Assembly: GCA_015680685.1 (NCBI GenBank) | Contig: MNCI01004660.1 | Span: 233,785 to 297,784 of the forward strand | Length of the DNA: 64,000 bases | Source: Gnetum montanum | Taxonomy: Eukaryota > Streptophyta > Gnetopsida > Gnetales > Gnetaceae | Direction of reading: 5' to 3' | Shown here: positions 9,492-21,230 of the stretch, piece by piece | How positions within the stretch are numbered: the first letter of the stretch is position 1 | Layout: each line of letters starts with the position of its first letter | Position numbers and translations under genes: made by a program | The notes under the pieces: generated by a model | The model's input: only the letters and a program-made list of their open reading frames with translations | What the model was told of the DNA's origin: nothing | Databases searched by the model: none

Positions 9492-10456
9492 AGCTCCAAA
9501 AGTGAAGCAAAAATTCTTGAAGTTAAGGACTATCACTAAATAAATTTTCCTACAACCTTGGCTTTAAAATATGGTAAATATAAGCTACACAAAAACCAAG
9601 AAATTTGAGCAAGGAGATAAGTAACAAAGTAATATATGAATTGATCTTCCATATTGCAAAGTATTGCAAAGAGCACATATTGGATCATGAACAACTAAAT
9701 GAGAGCAATAAATGCCAATAGGAAAACCTTACTAAATTAAATACTATTAAAAATATTTAATTTTTTAAGGAGTGGAAACATTCTATATCTTTTAAATAAA
9801 GTGCTTCCATAAGTGCATGTTATAGATAACATTCCATAGATAATTGAATCTTTGCCCAATCATAATAATCCTAGCCCCTCCCAAGACTCCACCTTGGTGA
9901 CATGAGCATTGAGGCTCTAGGTGATGATCCTTGGTCAAATGCTAGCATTAAAACTAATAGTAGTACAAGAAAACTGGGGTTGAATTGAAAAAATTAAGTG
10001 ATTAAAACTCTCTAATATATGCAAAAAAATCTTTAAAAATTAAACTATTTAAAGCCATTAATGTCATAGAGAATATGGCACTCAAACTAAGTAATTAATC
10101 ATTTGCACATACGAAAGGATGAAAGAAAGGTAAGGCCAAGTTTACACTATACACAATAAAGGCATTATGCTTAATAACCCATGGTTCATTATTAATAGGA
10201 AGCCACTAAGGAGATAACTTATTAAGCATTGAAGTGGGAGCTATGAAATTTTTCAAGATCCAAATATTACTAATAAATATCTAAGTCTTCTAAATGTATT
10301 TTATGGAAATAAAGTTTTTCAAGTCATAAGACCTAGGTTAGAGCTAGGACACAAGCATTCAAAAGAGGTTAAACTTTTGTTCATTCACCAATCCTCATAG
10401 GATCCTACCTTGGTAGGATGAGCATTGAACCTCTAGGTGATGATCTTTTTTATAAA
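9492..10456. other. AT-rich non-coding stretch, unit 1
   Basis: This is conserved as 27830-28768 and 39890-40853. It holds two related blocks, at about 9881-9935 and 10383-10445, each containing a CCTTGGT…GAGCATTGA…CTCTAGGTGATGATC pattern, so it includes a diverged direct repeat. No coding frame or RNA gene was recognised. Confidence 0.45.
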
Positions 10457-10560
10457 CAATGAGGTATTATCCTAGTGGTAAGACTCTTAATTTGAAAGCT
10501 CCAAATTATAAATATATTAGGGTGTTCCAATGTTTCAATTATTTTAGGTTCAAAAACCCC
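10457..10560 (+). repeat. SINE-like (tRNA-like) repeat, shorter form, unit 1
   Basis: The repeat starts CAATGAGGT, includes CTAGTGGTAAGACTC (resembling a tRNA A box) and ends near TTTTAGGTTCAAA. It is related to the repeats at 11538-11680 and 62581-62722 through the head and the 3' end, with part of the middle missing. Orthologous copies are at 28769-28872 and 40854-40966. The B box is eroded. Confidence 0.45.
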
Positions 10561-10631
10561 CTAATGATCCTTTTAAGAACTTGAAATAGTTATAACTTTA
10601 AGGAAAACAACTAAATTTAAAAAATGAGCAT

Positions 10632-11394
10632 TGATGGGATGCGACATCGCATGGGCTACGATATTGCAGCCCATCGCCAGTTCTATAAATAAGAGGTGAC
10701 TCTCCCTTGTTTCACCATCTAGATCTAGAACTTAGCCAAACTTTTCCCATTTTCCCATTCTAGAGTTAGAATAATTTCCATGTGCCTGCAATAGGAGTCT
10801 CAAAGTGAACGGATCTTTATTTGAGCAATTTTGTACCTGAGCACACAATTGTGTACGGCAATAAAGATGAACTAACCTTGCAGCATATGGACTAAGCTAA
10901 ATAGGAATTTAATTATTGTTAATTGTTTAAATGCTTTCTTAAGGAATTAATCTCTCTCAACACTCAACTCTCATAGTTAAGTGCATTCAGTATGACCGCT
11001 TCGAGCATGTGCGTTACGCTTGGTAATCCCAGTAATGAATAGCATTTGGTAATCCCAGTAGAGTTGCATTCTATCAGGGTGTGAATGGAAAGTGGGAATG
11101 AATACTGATGCTAGGATGATTAGAGCTTAGTTAGTGAAATTTAGTACTTATTTTCTTCACCCTTTCCTCTCTTAGTATAGGTGATAAAAACATAAAAGAT
11201 ATAAAAATCACATGCCTCAAGCTTACTTAACCATACAACCGTGACAAATACAAGTAAGCTTGGGAGGACAATGATTGATTAACCTTAGGTGTTCCATAAG
11301 GCGTGTAGGCACTTAGTCTATAGAGTTTGACTAGATTGTGCGTGTAACACTTGTATTCGTATGGTTGAGTGTAGGGGTACCTCGCCACTCCTCA
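10632..11394 (+). mobile_element. Solo LTR of Athila-like family, unit 1
   Basis: This 763-bp LTR begins TGATGGGATG and ends CACTCCTCA. It is flanked by a perfect 5-bp target duplication, AGCAT, at 10627-10631 and 11395-11399. There is no internal region, so it is a solo LTR left by recombination between the two LTRs of an element. The same insertion with the same duplication is a solo LTR in unit 2 (28944-29729) and a 7-kb element in unit 3 (41031-48007). The start of the LTR is part of a palindromic CGATAT-rich block that varies between copies. Confidence 0.88.
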
Positions 11395-11537
11395 AGCATG
11401 TTTGACTAACTTTAGGCTTACCCATCTAGATGTGCTTGTTGAAAAAAAACTTCTAAGACTTAATACCAATTAAGCACTTTATCATTCACTTAGCATATAA
11501 GATAATACATACCCTATTTATAATAATCCACCAAAAA

Positions 11538-11680
11538 CAATGAGATGTTAGTCTAGTGGTATGGATCCTAACTTAGTAACCCCAAGTCACAAGTTTGATT
11601 ATACTAGATAGCACCAAGATATAAACTTCTATAAATCCTAGGATGTACCTATGTTTAAATTATTTTAGGTTCTAACACCC
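11538..11680 (+). repeat. SINE-like (tRNA-like) repeat, longer form, unit 1
   Basis: This is a repeat of about 143 bp with a tRNA-like head: GTCTAGTGGTATGGATC resembles the A-box region and CACAAGTTTGATTATA a decayed B box (consensus GGTTCGATTCC). The spacing of about 35 bp and the non-tRNA body ending in AGGTTCTAACACCC fit a tRNA-derived SINE. Orthologues are at 29873-30013 and 48151-48293; a non-orthologous relative is at 62581-62722. It lacks a clear A-tail. Confidence 0.5.
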
Positions 11681-12010
11681 TATATTAATTCACCAAAGCC
11701 TAAGCCACCATCCTCTTATGACAAAAGCCTATTCTATAGTGGCTAATAGTCCGAAAACAAAATTCACAAGTTATTCAATGTGATGATATGCAACAACACT
11801 ATGAGACCAATATGAAAAATAGTACACAAGTTACTTGGATGATATGCTAAGTCTTTTTTATCTTATTAACTTCAACATCCCATAAATTTTTTGAGGATCC
11901 ATTAAAGAAAATAGAAAAGCTTAAGAAGCAGAAGATATTTAATTTTTTTCGAAAACGCTAAGATTTATAAAAAGGGCATCTTGAAACCCCTTATTATAAA
12001 AAATGAAAAT
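11681..12010. other. AT-rich non-coding stretch, unit 1
   Basis: Conserved in units 2 (30014-30343) and 3 (48294-48621). It is the left flank of the minus-strand Athila-like insertion and may be the distal part of the LINE seen at 58521-61560, but no convincing LINE reading frame could be made across it. Confidence 0.35.
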
Positions 12011-12226
12011 TTAATTGATAAGTGGAAAGGTACCCCTATGCTTAGCCATACAAATATGAGCATTACACATAATCTAGTCTAACTCCAAGGAGTAAGTGCT
12101 TATGCGCCTTCACAGAACAAGGAGGGGTTAGGCGATCATTGTCTTCCCAACCTTACTTGTATGGCATGATTGTATAGTTAAGTAAACTTGAGGTATATGA
12201 TTTTTATTCTTTTTATGTTTTATGTC

Positions 12227-13039
12227 TAATGAGCGGTGAGGTACTCCTATGCCCAACCATATGAATATGAGTGTTCATGCACAATCCGGTCGAACTCTGT
12301 GGATAGGCTAGTTGTGGTATCTAGATAGTTACACGTTGATCGCAGTTTGCTGTCTTCCCACCTGGACTAGTATTTGCTTTGTCACGTATGGTTTAGTCCA
12401 GAGTGAGGCATATGATGTGATCCTAAACTATTGCTACTCCTAGAGACAATGGAGAATAATATTGATTAAAATAATGAGTAATAGGAAATGACGTCTAAGC
12501 TAACCTAAGTGCGATGATCATCCATTCCTTAATCATCCATACACATCTTGGACCTCATGCATGACTACTACTAGGATTACCAAGCATAGCTCCTAGGTAC
12601 GTTACTAGGTTACCAAGTAGTCACAGTTAAATGCTTGTGATTAACTCATACTCATTTCACATTTAACAACAGGAATAGCAAATGATGATAAATAAATATT
12701 AACTAAGAAAGAAATAAATAACAATAACAATTAACAATTAAACTAGACAATTAAAACTAAGTGAATTCTACAATAATGAAGTAATCTTGATCTTTATTTC
12801 TAGTCATGTGTGCGTCCAAGTATGTCACACTCGAATAAAGGTTCCATACAATTACAAGCATCACATTGTGGGCATGCACTAGGAAATAATCTAACTCCTA
12901 CGAAAATAAACTGAAAGAGTCTAGCTACAAATGACAAAAGGATTCCTAAATGAGGTAGAAGGCCCTCTTATTTATATGTTGGGATAGGCGGCTACGTGAA
13001 CGAGGCCCCATCGACATAGGACTTCATGACACTTCATCA
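12227..13039 (-). mobile_element. 3' LTR of nested element
   Basis: This LTR of 813 bp begins TAATGAGCGG (TG changed to TA relative to the other LTR) and ends CTTCATCA on the plus strand. It lacks about 84 bp near its right end that the other LTR keeps, including a hairpin. It is followed by TACCCCCAC, the complement of the polypurine tract. Confidence 0.85.
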
Positions 13040-15480
13040 TACCCCCACGACTGAGTAAAAACTCGTCCTCAAGTCAAAGTGAGGAACAAGCTTAATTGAA
13101 TACACAGTGGATAGGTATGGGATTATTGACTAACTAGAAATTTATTCATGTCATAGTGGAGAATTAAACAAAATTTGGACACAAACATAAAATACAAAAC
13201 TTGCGAAACTCATGGGGTTCCTAGTAGTGGTGGCTCCTCCATGGGTGCCTTTCCTTTTTCCTGTGCAATAGGTTTCTAAGATTGATATCATTGAAGAAGC
13301 ACCTGATGTTTCTCCTCTTCCATTTGAGGATTATGAGTCATCCATGTTGATGTTCCAATGTTTGATAGAGTCGGCACTTTTCATGGACATGGAAGCTATG
13401 GGAACACTTGATTGGCCTTGACATGCCATGCTACAAATAATCATCATTCCTCTTCATAGGCTCAGGTCCTGACCTGTGCCTCCCCCAGCTCATTCGGTTG
13501 CATCATGAGAAGGTCCTCCTTATTGTCTTCTTTTAGGGCCATCTATAATCACACAAATATCAATTGTTAGTAAGGTTATTTGGAAAAAGTTCAATGATTT
13601 CATACCTTACTCATTACCTTTAGTAAATGTTGCATTCTTTACTTCGTGTGATTTTAGAGTTAGAAATTTTGCAAGGAAGTTGCCCTAAAAGGTTAATGTC
13701 AGACCTAGTTTTGAGGAATGTTTGATCAAATGATTACAAAGAAAAGAATAGATTTGGAAATGAAATACTTGGAGGGTATAAGATGATCTGGTGGCATGCA
13801 ACAAGTACAAATTACAAAAGTCACGCAAGTGGATCCTCCCAAAAGCAGGTTCCAAGTTATATGCCCTTGCATAACCACACCTTAAGATGTCCATAGGAAT
13901 TAGAAGGGTTAAATGCAATCTATACCAATGCAACAAAACACACACATGTTGAAACCACCATGATGAGGTATGAATTCAATGCTATACAAGACACAAGTCA
14001 CAAATACATGAACAATAGGATGGAATGAATCGAAGAAGGGATTGTAGAGATTGGGACGTGAGGTAACTAACTTAAGGCACAATGAATCCTACGTGTAAAG
14101 CATGATTAAGGTGTCATTAACCGATCGTTCCAAGATCAGGACCAAGTCCATTCCTCTAATCAGTGACATTGCATTGTTTCATCCCATGATGAGCAACTAT
14201 GAAAGTACCATAACAACAAGGTGTATGATCACTTGGTGTTTTGTTCAAGGGAGGAGTGATTTTTTGTTTTGTGGCACTTCCTTTGTCTTCTCTTTCACTC
14301 TTTTCTTATTCTTTTTTCTTTTTTCACTTTCCTAAATCCAAAGAAATTGCCAACCTTCAGGCATGGGTGCATGTATTTCCAGTGGGATCCCCTAGAGTAC
14401 TATTTGATTTTTGAGTTCCCTTTTGATTACTCTTACTCCCATTTTTTGTTAGATATACAAGGATCTTAGTACAACTAGGTTGCATGATGACTCCCACAGA
14501 TGTCACCAAAGAGAATCCATAAGTCCCCTTAATGTCACACCCTAATCATTCCCTCTTGGTCCATCCTTCTTCATTCTGGGCGTAATGAGAAAAAAATTAA
14601 TTTTAAGTTCAAAAATGTCAAGAATATCACTGTACCCTTGAATAGAACCTCTAATTTGTAGAGTGGATGCATGGGTGTAGTGGGCTCATTGTCCAAATAA
14701 TTGATGATTGAGACTTGATAGCATAGAACAACACCTCAACCAATGAGTCACATGAGTGTTTTATTCGTAGATGAGATTACTCATAAAAAGATAAAATAAT
14801 AAATTAAAAGGTGAAAAATAGGAAAACAAAAAGTTGAAAAATTAAAGAAACAGAAAAACATTTATTAATTCTGTGTTGTTAGAATGGAGGATATCCCCCA
14901 TAACTAAATGGTTGAGCATGGCTAGAACTAATGAATGGAAGGTGGGGATCCTTGCATGTTGAAAATATTGGGACCTAGTCATACTTACCCCATTGGGGTT
15001 CACATACCTAATTAGAGTTGACATAGTGGGGCAAGTTATATGATGTGGTTCATTTTTAAGGAGTTGACCCACTATGGTATTTGTGACCATAAGATGGTAT
15101 GCAAGGATCAACATGTCTCCCCATGTGTCAATATTCATTAGGCCCCATGGTTGTTGGAGTATTGAGTGGTGGCCTTAATGAGGTAACATGAGGCATTAGG
15201 TTCGAAGAGGAAGATGCACCATAGTGTTGGATTTGTGCTAAGTTGGCGGATGTAGTGGTTTTTGAACTGTGGTGTCCCTTCCGATGGTCATGTCTAAAGA
15301 AGGGACACCTTCGATGTTGTGAAAGACCTCCACTGCTGTTAATAGTAGTAGCATAAGTAATGTTTGTGGGTTGGTTCTATGGTAAAAAATATTCTAGCAT
15401 AGCTGGCGGTGATGTAGAAGGGGGTGAAGTATGAGAATATTGAGGTTGAGAAGAAGTGTAAGGTACATGAGGTGGTGATC
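13040..15480 (-). other. Internal region of nested element without recognisable pol
   Basis: On the minus strand this follows gag. Six-frame reading gives only short, unrelated frames; no DSG protease, no DD reverse transcriptase motif and no integrase signatures are seen. The part next to the LTR matches the corresponding 3' untranslated part of the other Athila-like elements around the polypurine tract. Either pol was replaced by non-coding sequence or it has decayed beyond recognition. Confidence 0.55.
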
Positions 15481-16877
15481 TTGTTGGAGAGGACATGGGT
15501 GGATAGTACTCAGGAGAATGATAATGATGAGATGAGGTAGAGGATGCTGATCCCATTGGAGAAATAGGATGTTAAACATAATAAGTATTTGGTGCTGTGA
15601 CATATGAAGGGTATGGTCCAGTTGGTGGTGGCCTCCCCCACGACTGAGGTTTTTGCCATTGTGGTTGGACATAGTATTTTTGTATGAACTCTGGATGTAA
15701 CATTCCTCCCCAATTCTCATGTAATTGTGACAAGATTGGACATTGATCTTTGGGATGATCGTACAAGAAAATATTACATTGATACATATGTTTGGTAGTT
15801 GAGTTCTTATCCCTATTCTCTTCTACCCTTCTTTCCTATTATCGCATGGTGTCCTGTCCTGTTTCTTGATTTGGCATAGTTTTTCCTCTAATAATGTTGG
15901 CATATTCTCCACATCTTTCATGTACCCAGTCCATCATCTTATTAATCTTTGCCTTAAATTCATCTAGTGATTGTAGGATTGGCAAAGATGATCCCACCTC
16001 CTTGAAGTGAGTTGATTTCTCCTCTTCATTATCATGGACCCTTGTTAAGTTAACATTTTCATCCTGTTGAGAACTTTCAACATTCTCCCATTTGGCTATT
16101 TCTCCTTCTTCTTTTGTTATCCTCTTAATAAGCTCTTGGAGTTGATGGGTTCGTAGCTCATATAGCTGACCTCGAGTGTACATCCCTAGGGTCTCCCTTG
16201 TTTCATTATGGAGTCCATCTATGATATGGTACATTAGCCTCTCCTCAGAGAATCCATGGCCTGGGCAGTTGTTTAACAATGCATAATATCTTTCTAAGGC
16301 AATGTCCTAAAGTTCATGTTGTGCTTGTTTCCATTCTTGGATTTGTCTCCTCAAGGCTGACACTCTTGCATAGGTTTGATATCTTTCATTAAAAATTTCT
16401 ACCATTGTTGGCCAACGTCGAATTGATTTCAATTTTAATGACCTATACCATACTTGTGCTTGGCCAACGAGTGTTAGAGGAAAGAGCTTAAGTTTTTGCC
16501 ACCCATTATTAATATTATTCCATGTACAAGCATCACAGAAGGCTTGTAAATGTTTTTTTATGGATCTAAATCATAGCCTCCTAAAAGCTTGGGAAAGTTA
16601 TTTAAATAAGGCATGGGTAGACAACTTTCCTTACAATGCTTATGGGCTATTTGAAGAGCCTCATGTATTTTTGTTAACCTTGTAGTGGCCAGTAGGGGTT
16701 CATTGTCATCAGGTAAGTTATACTTTCATGCATTGTGATGATGTTGTCTTTGTTTATGTTTATAAGAAACCCCCACCTCGGGTTGCGTACTCCAATCTTC
16801 ATTGTTGTAATATTCATTAGTTCTCTAATGAACTACCTCACTAGATGTGGCATTATTATAGTCTTGTAGGAGAGACA
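15481..16877 (-). pseudogene. gag of nested Athila-like element (broken)
   Basis: The first ATG is at 16877 (complement of CAT) and the frame then runs leftwards with several stops and shifts. The capsid domain is clear: A-Q-V-W-Y-R-S-L, then I-R-R-W-P-T-M-V-E-I-F-N-E-R-Y (about 16390-16470), then the best-preserved part, about 146 residues at 15839-16279, which opens NNCPGHGF and contains E-T-R-E-T-L-G. A zinc knuckle near 15730-15780 reads C-x6-H-x4-C with the first Cys region altered. A Pro/Tyr/Ser-rich tail follows. The gags at 42000-43950 and 55500-57538 are homologous. A complete capsid could in principle have been packaged by enzymes of a related element, but this copy is inactive. Confidence 0.78.
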
Positions 16878-17001
16878 TGGTTGTGAAATTGTGTGTGAAT
16901 TTATATGTGACTTTTTTTATATAATTATTTCTTTCTAAAAGACTTATTGTTAATTCCTATACAGTGGCCTTGTATGATATAACTAATCTAGATAACTAGC
17001 A

Positions 17002-17022
17002 CCATCCCCGACAATGGTGCCA
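17002..17022 (-). promoter_or_regulatory. Primer-binding site resembling tRNA-Asp, nested element
   Basis: On the minus strand the bases directly inside the 5' LTR read TGGCACCATTGTCGGGGAT. Plant tRNA-Asp ends in …CCCCGGCAACGGCGCCA; its complement begins TGGCGCCGTTGCCGGGG, so the site matches with a few transitions. tRNA-Asp-type primer sites are typical of Athila-like elements. Position and match support the assigned orientation. Confidence 0.75.
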
Positions 17023-17023
17023 A

Positions 17024-17920
17024 TGATGAGCGACGAGGTACCCCTATGCCCAACCATACGAATACGAGCGTTCATGCATGATCTAGTTGAACTCCGTGGA
17101 TAGGCTAGTTGTGGTATCTAGATAGTTACACGTTGATCGCAATTCGTTGTCTTCCCACCTGGACTAGTATTTGCTTTGTCACGTATGGTTTAGTCCAGAG
17201 TGAGGCATATGATGTCATCCTAAAATACTGCTACTCTTAGAGACAATGGAGAATAATATTGATTAAACTAATGAGTAATAGGAAATGACATCTAAGCTAA
17301 CCTAAGTGCGATGAGCATCTGTTCCTTAATCATCCATACACATCTTGGACCTTGTGCACAACTACTACTAGGATTACCAAGTGTAGATCCTAGGTAGGCT
17401 GCTGGGTTACCAAGTAGTCATACTGAAATGCTCGTGATTAAGTCGTACTCATTCCACATTTAACAATAGGAATAACAAATGATGATAAATAGATATTAAC
17501 TAAGAAAGCAATAAATATTAACTAAGAAAGAAATAAATAACAATAACAATTAACAATTAAACTAGACAATTAAAACTAAGTGAATGCTGCAATGATGAAG
17601 TAATCTTGATCTTTATTTCTAGTCATGTGCACGTCCAAGTACGTCACACTTGAATAAAGGTTCTGTACAATTACAAGCATCACACTGTGGGCATGCACTA
17701 GGAAAATAATCTAACTCCTACGGAAACAAACTGAAAGAGTCTAGCAGAAAATGACAAAAGGATTCCTAAATGAGGTAGAAGGCCATCTTATTTATAAGTT
17801 GGGATAGGCGGCTGCATAAACAGGGCCCATCGACGCAGGAAGGTTGCGTCGATGGGGCCTTGTCAACGTGGCCGTGTATACGCGGCCCTGTCGACACATT
17901 GACTTAATGACACTTCATCA
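17024..17920 (-). mobile_element. 5' LTR of nested element
   Basis: This LTR of 897 bp runs TGATGAGCGA…CTTCATCA on the plus strand. It contains a strong hairpin: arms 17826-17837 and 17845-17856 are perfect 12-base complements around a 7-base loop. A duplicated AATATTAACTAAGAAAG-like block near 17490-17530 is present once in the other LTR. The ATGTC duplication follows. Confidence 0.87.
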
Positions 17921-18545
17921 ATGTCTTAGTGCTAAAGAGGAAAGAAGTGAATTAATTGAATAACTAATTTAAATTAACTAATTAGCTAGATCCTTACTAG
18001 TGCTAACACCAGCATCTGATTCCACTTTCCATACACGTCCTGAACTAGTGCAACACTACTAGGGTTACCAAACACTAATTGTTACTAGGTTACCAAGCAT
18101 TCCACACATGCTCAAAGTGGTCGTACTAAGTGTGCTTACTTGTGAAAATTAATGAATCAATAAAAGTAACATTAATTAACTAATGAAAGCATTAAAGAAC
18201 TATAAATAGCATTGAGGGTGAGAGATAAGCTATTTTGAATGCTGCAAGGTTTATCACAAAGTTTGTCTTTATTTCCAAACATAAGGTGTGCTTAGGTACA
18301 CAATGCTCGAATAAAGATCCATTCACTTTATGACTCCTACTACAAGCACTCAGAAATAATTCTAACTCTAAAAGGGAGAAACTACAAGAGTTTGGGTAAA
18401 GGACTAAGAACTAACTACAATACCAAGTAAGCCCACCTCTTATTTATAGGCAACAAGACAAGTCCCAATATCATATGTCCAATATCACTTGGTAGTATCT
18501 GATATTGTGGACTTGATATCATAGACCTAATATCGAAACTCATCA

Positions 18546-18757
18546 TACCCCCACTACTAAATAAAAACTCATCCTTGAGTTCCTTACAAAATATTGGGAA
18601 GGTATGGGATTATTGACTAAATGAAAATTGACGATGACATGGGATGATGGACTTAAAGTCCCTGGGGAACAGATCGATAAATACATCATAGCATTGGTGT
18701 TCATGCCCATTTATGTAAACATTGTACATAGATGACATCTAGACCCTCATTCAATAG
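18546..18757 (-). mobile_element. Truncated internal 3' end of Athila-like element, unit 1
   Basis: The sequence matches 49419-49631 of the full element in unit 3, from the polypurine tract to CATTCAATAG, and then stops abruptly. Unit 2 ends at the same point (31180-31391). Everything upstream in that element (gag to the 5' LTR) is missing in both units. Confidence 0.75.
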
Positions 18758-19481
18758 GAGACCTGCTATGATGCCACCAATCAAAGGCACATGCAAGAGT
18801 GTTGAACTACAACATGGAAAAAGTTTCCGAAAGGACCATGTTCTTTGGTAGTGCAGCTAATCAGCCAGACTCATGTTGGAATTCCTACCTCAAGAATGAA
18901 GTACACCATGAGCAAAGTTTCCTTTAAAAAAAGGCAAAAAAATGAGGACCATGTTCATTGGTAGTGTAATAAATTCTTGAGTGTGATGGTGTCCGGCAGA
19001 AATCCTCATCCTAAGCTCCATTTCCCTTTTAAATTTAAGTTTCGAAAAAAAAACCAAGAAAAAATCTGAAAGTTGTTGCTTACTATGATCTAATATGAGC
19101 TTTAGCTCATCCTCCTCATTAAGTTTTGTATAAGACACTTGCTCAGAATAGTCTGCATACTTTTACTATTACCTTGTGACAATATTGAGAATGAGAGCTT
19201 AACCATATATATAATTACATATATATATATATATATATATATCTATAAATCTTAGTTAAAGTAACAATAAATTATATAATTAAATTTTAATGGTGTTTTG
19301 GATGGCTTACATTGGTATCTCAATTGATCATTTGGTTATATTAATCATGTTTAGATCACTATAATTTACTTTCAAATTTTATCTCCTTGTTTAGTGATTT
19401 TTTTATTCCATTTCTTTTTAAAAATTTCATGATTTTTACTGCTCCTTGCACTTGCATGCAATTTGTAGTTTGGGGGCTAAG
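18758..19481 (+). mobile_element. 3' tail of array element unit 1, with polypurine tract
   Basis: This AT-rich non-coding tail is repeated at 31392-32097. It includes a tRNA-like patch near 18838-18890 (a decayed TTGGTAGTGCAGC head and ATGTTGGAATTCC B-box-like part), an AT dinucleotide run (19219-19242) and, at the end, the purine run TTTGGGGGCTAAG directly before LTR B. No gene was recognised. Confidence 0.55.
19219..19242. repeat. AT dinucleotide microsatellite
   Basis: Twelve AT repeats; the corresponding place in unit 2 (about 31851) has only about three. Confidence 0.9.
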
Positions 19482-21206
19482 TGTTAAGGTCAACCTCACC
19501 CATGCTAGGCATGGGGCCATTATCAATGCACATGTAAGAAATTATAGTTGCAAAGTAGTCAAAATGCACAAATCAAATTTATAGGAATTCAACAAATGCT
19601 ATACTGGTTTTATGTAAAAAGAAAAATATACACAATAGGTTCTCAACCACACATAAATAAAATAAAATAAAAATTATGAATTTCAATTGCTAAATGAGCA
19701 AGTAGTACACCAACACATGATAAATAGTGCACCACATGCTTTGCACAGACCTCTAAAAGATGACCTCAATGTAACCTATTAGTCATGTTGTTGTTACCAA
19801 TTGCCTCTTGGAGAGAGAAAGTGATATAAAGGAATTCCATTTAGGAAAGAAAAGAAATAAAATCAAGAGAAAAGTTAAGCCACCTAAAAAATGCCAACAA
19901 AATAGCATATCTTTAAATTATAAAACATGCTAATGACTACATAATTTGTCCGAGTCTAATGAATTGATTTTCATATTTTTTTTAAAGTCAAATACAGCAT
20001 GGTCAAATAAAGTATGCTGCTACAAACAAATTTCAAAACTATTTGATTTGCTGTCAGCAAATGGATTCTCTTTTTTGGAATTCCCAAAGAGTGCCAGTTG
20101 AAACTCCTCCTATCATTAAAAAGAATTACATATTTACAAAATGTTTGTTAAAACATTTGTAATAGTGATGTAGCATGTTGATGATGAATGACAGTTAATG
20201 GTAGTTCACGGGTTTCTTCTCCTGCAGGCCACTATTTACAATGGAGCCAACCAAAGCCAATGGGGGGCGAAGCCAGAGCCTACAACCACCATTCTCTCTT
20301 CTGTTGGCAGGCAACATCGACAGCGGAGGCAGAGAACCACACAAGCACCACCTACACATGTAGATGGTGATAGGTGGTGCATCAATGGTGATGCGAACAC
20401 CATGAGGGGTGCTATTTTTAGACACCGCTCTCTCCTTTTTCCTATCCTTTAACAGCACTCAGACATGGAACGAGGCATAGAACATCTTCCCAGAAGTGGG
20501 AGGCATCCAGGAAATAGTAGATGTCTGGTGCTTTGTAATGGCAGATCCAACAGAAGTCTTTCTTTCTACCCATCAACAAACAACCTACGATGGTGGCCCC
20601 CAGATAGTCTCTCTGGATGGTGTGTCACAGTGATGGCTACAATTGCAGCATGGGTGACTACAAACATAGGCTAACGCACAAGGGATAGTTTGTTTCTTTT
20701 CTATTTTATGTACTTTTGTATTTTTCTTTTTTTTTCTTAGCCAATTGCAGTGCCATTTCAGCACACAGTATCAGCAGGGCTGTGCTTCCTGAAGCACAAG
20801 CAGACAAGCAAGCACCTAGGCTATCCATTTTGCTGCATTGCTTTTTGTTAAGCTATGTTTTTTTTGCTCAATCACCTTTAATTTGATGTCATTGTAACAA
20901 GACCATTAGTCTCTATCAAATGTTTATTTCTAAATAGTTCATTAAAATTAGACTTTTGCTTGTATTTGGAGTTCTCAAACTTCTGGTCATTTTTTTAAAA
21001 AAACAATCTTTCATTTTTCAACTTATTTTTGCTACTTTATTTTTCTTGTTTAAAGTTGGGATAGTTATTCTATTTAAGTTTCTTTATCAAATTTCCTAGT
21101 TCAATTTATCTATTTAAATGTCACATAGCTTTTTTAGCTGAAACTATTCTCAAGTTTCCGTACCTATACAGGAGTTGTTAGCATGTCCAAAATTTACGCA
21201 TCAACA
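19482..21206 (+). mobile_element. LTR B of the array element, shared by units 1 and 2
   Basis: This 1725-bp LTR runs TGTTAAGG…TCAACA. It ends unit 1 and begins unit 2: a polypurine tract precedes it and a primer site follows (21212-21230, GC changed to AC in the core). It keeps the two segments deleted from LTR A but lacks about 70 bp near 20700 that LTRs A and C have. It contains no intact gene; a GC-richer block near 20220-20660 gives overlapping open frames on both strands with no family match. Confidence 0.68.
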
Positions 21207-21211
21207 CCTTT

Positions 21212-21230
21212 TTGGCACTAGAAGGAGGGC
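21212..21230 (+). promoter_or_regulatory. Primer-binding-site-like sequence, unit 2
   Basis: TTGGCACTAGAAGGAGGGC lies five bases after LTR B and differs from the unit 1 site by a G-to-A change in the CpG. Confidence 0.5.

Larger units (their letters stand above)
12227..17920 (-). mobile_element. Nested 5.7-kb Athila-like element, gag only
   Basis: This is a complete element inserted inside the LTR of an older one. It is flanked by the 5-bp duplication ATGTC (12222-12226 and 17921-17925), and the empty site reads through without interruption in unit 2 (near 30547-30553). LTRs lie at 12227-13039 and 17024-17920. The primer-binding site is next to the right LTR and gag reads leftwards, so the element is on the minus strand. 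Only gag is recognisable; no protease, RT, RNase H or integrase was found between gag and the left LTR, so it is non-autonomous. It occurs only in unit 1, so it postdates array formation or at least the split of the units. Confidence 0.9.
12016..18545 (-). mobile_element. Athila-like LTR, unit 1, split by a nested element
   Basis: One LTR in minus orientation occupies 12016-12226 and 17926-18545, with left target duplication TTAAT at 12011-12015. It is the orthologue of the intact LTRs at 30349-31179 and 48627-49418. It begins TGATAAGTGG and ends AACTCATCA. The complement of a polypurine tract (TACCCCCAC) follows directly, so this is the 3' LTR of an element read on the minus strand. The 5' LTR and most of the internal region are gone. 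The nested element at 12227-17920 separates the two halves. Confidence 0.82.

Noticed and set aside
10457-11680. Functional tRNA genes
   Set aside because: Only fragments resembling the A and B boxes are present; no cloverleaf with anticodon arm and acceptor stem could be formed, so they are called SINE-like.
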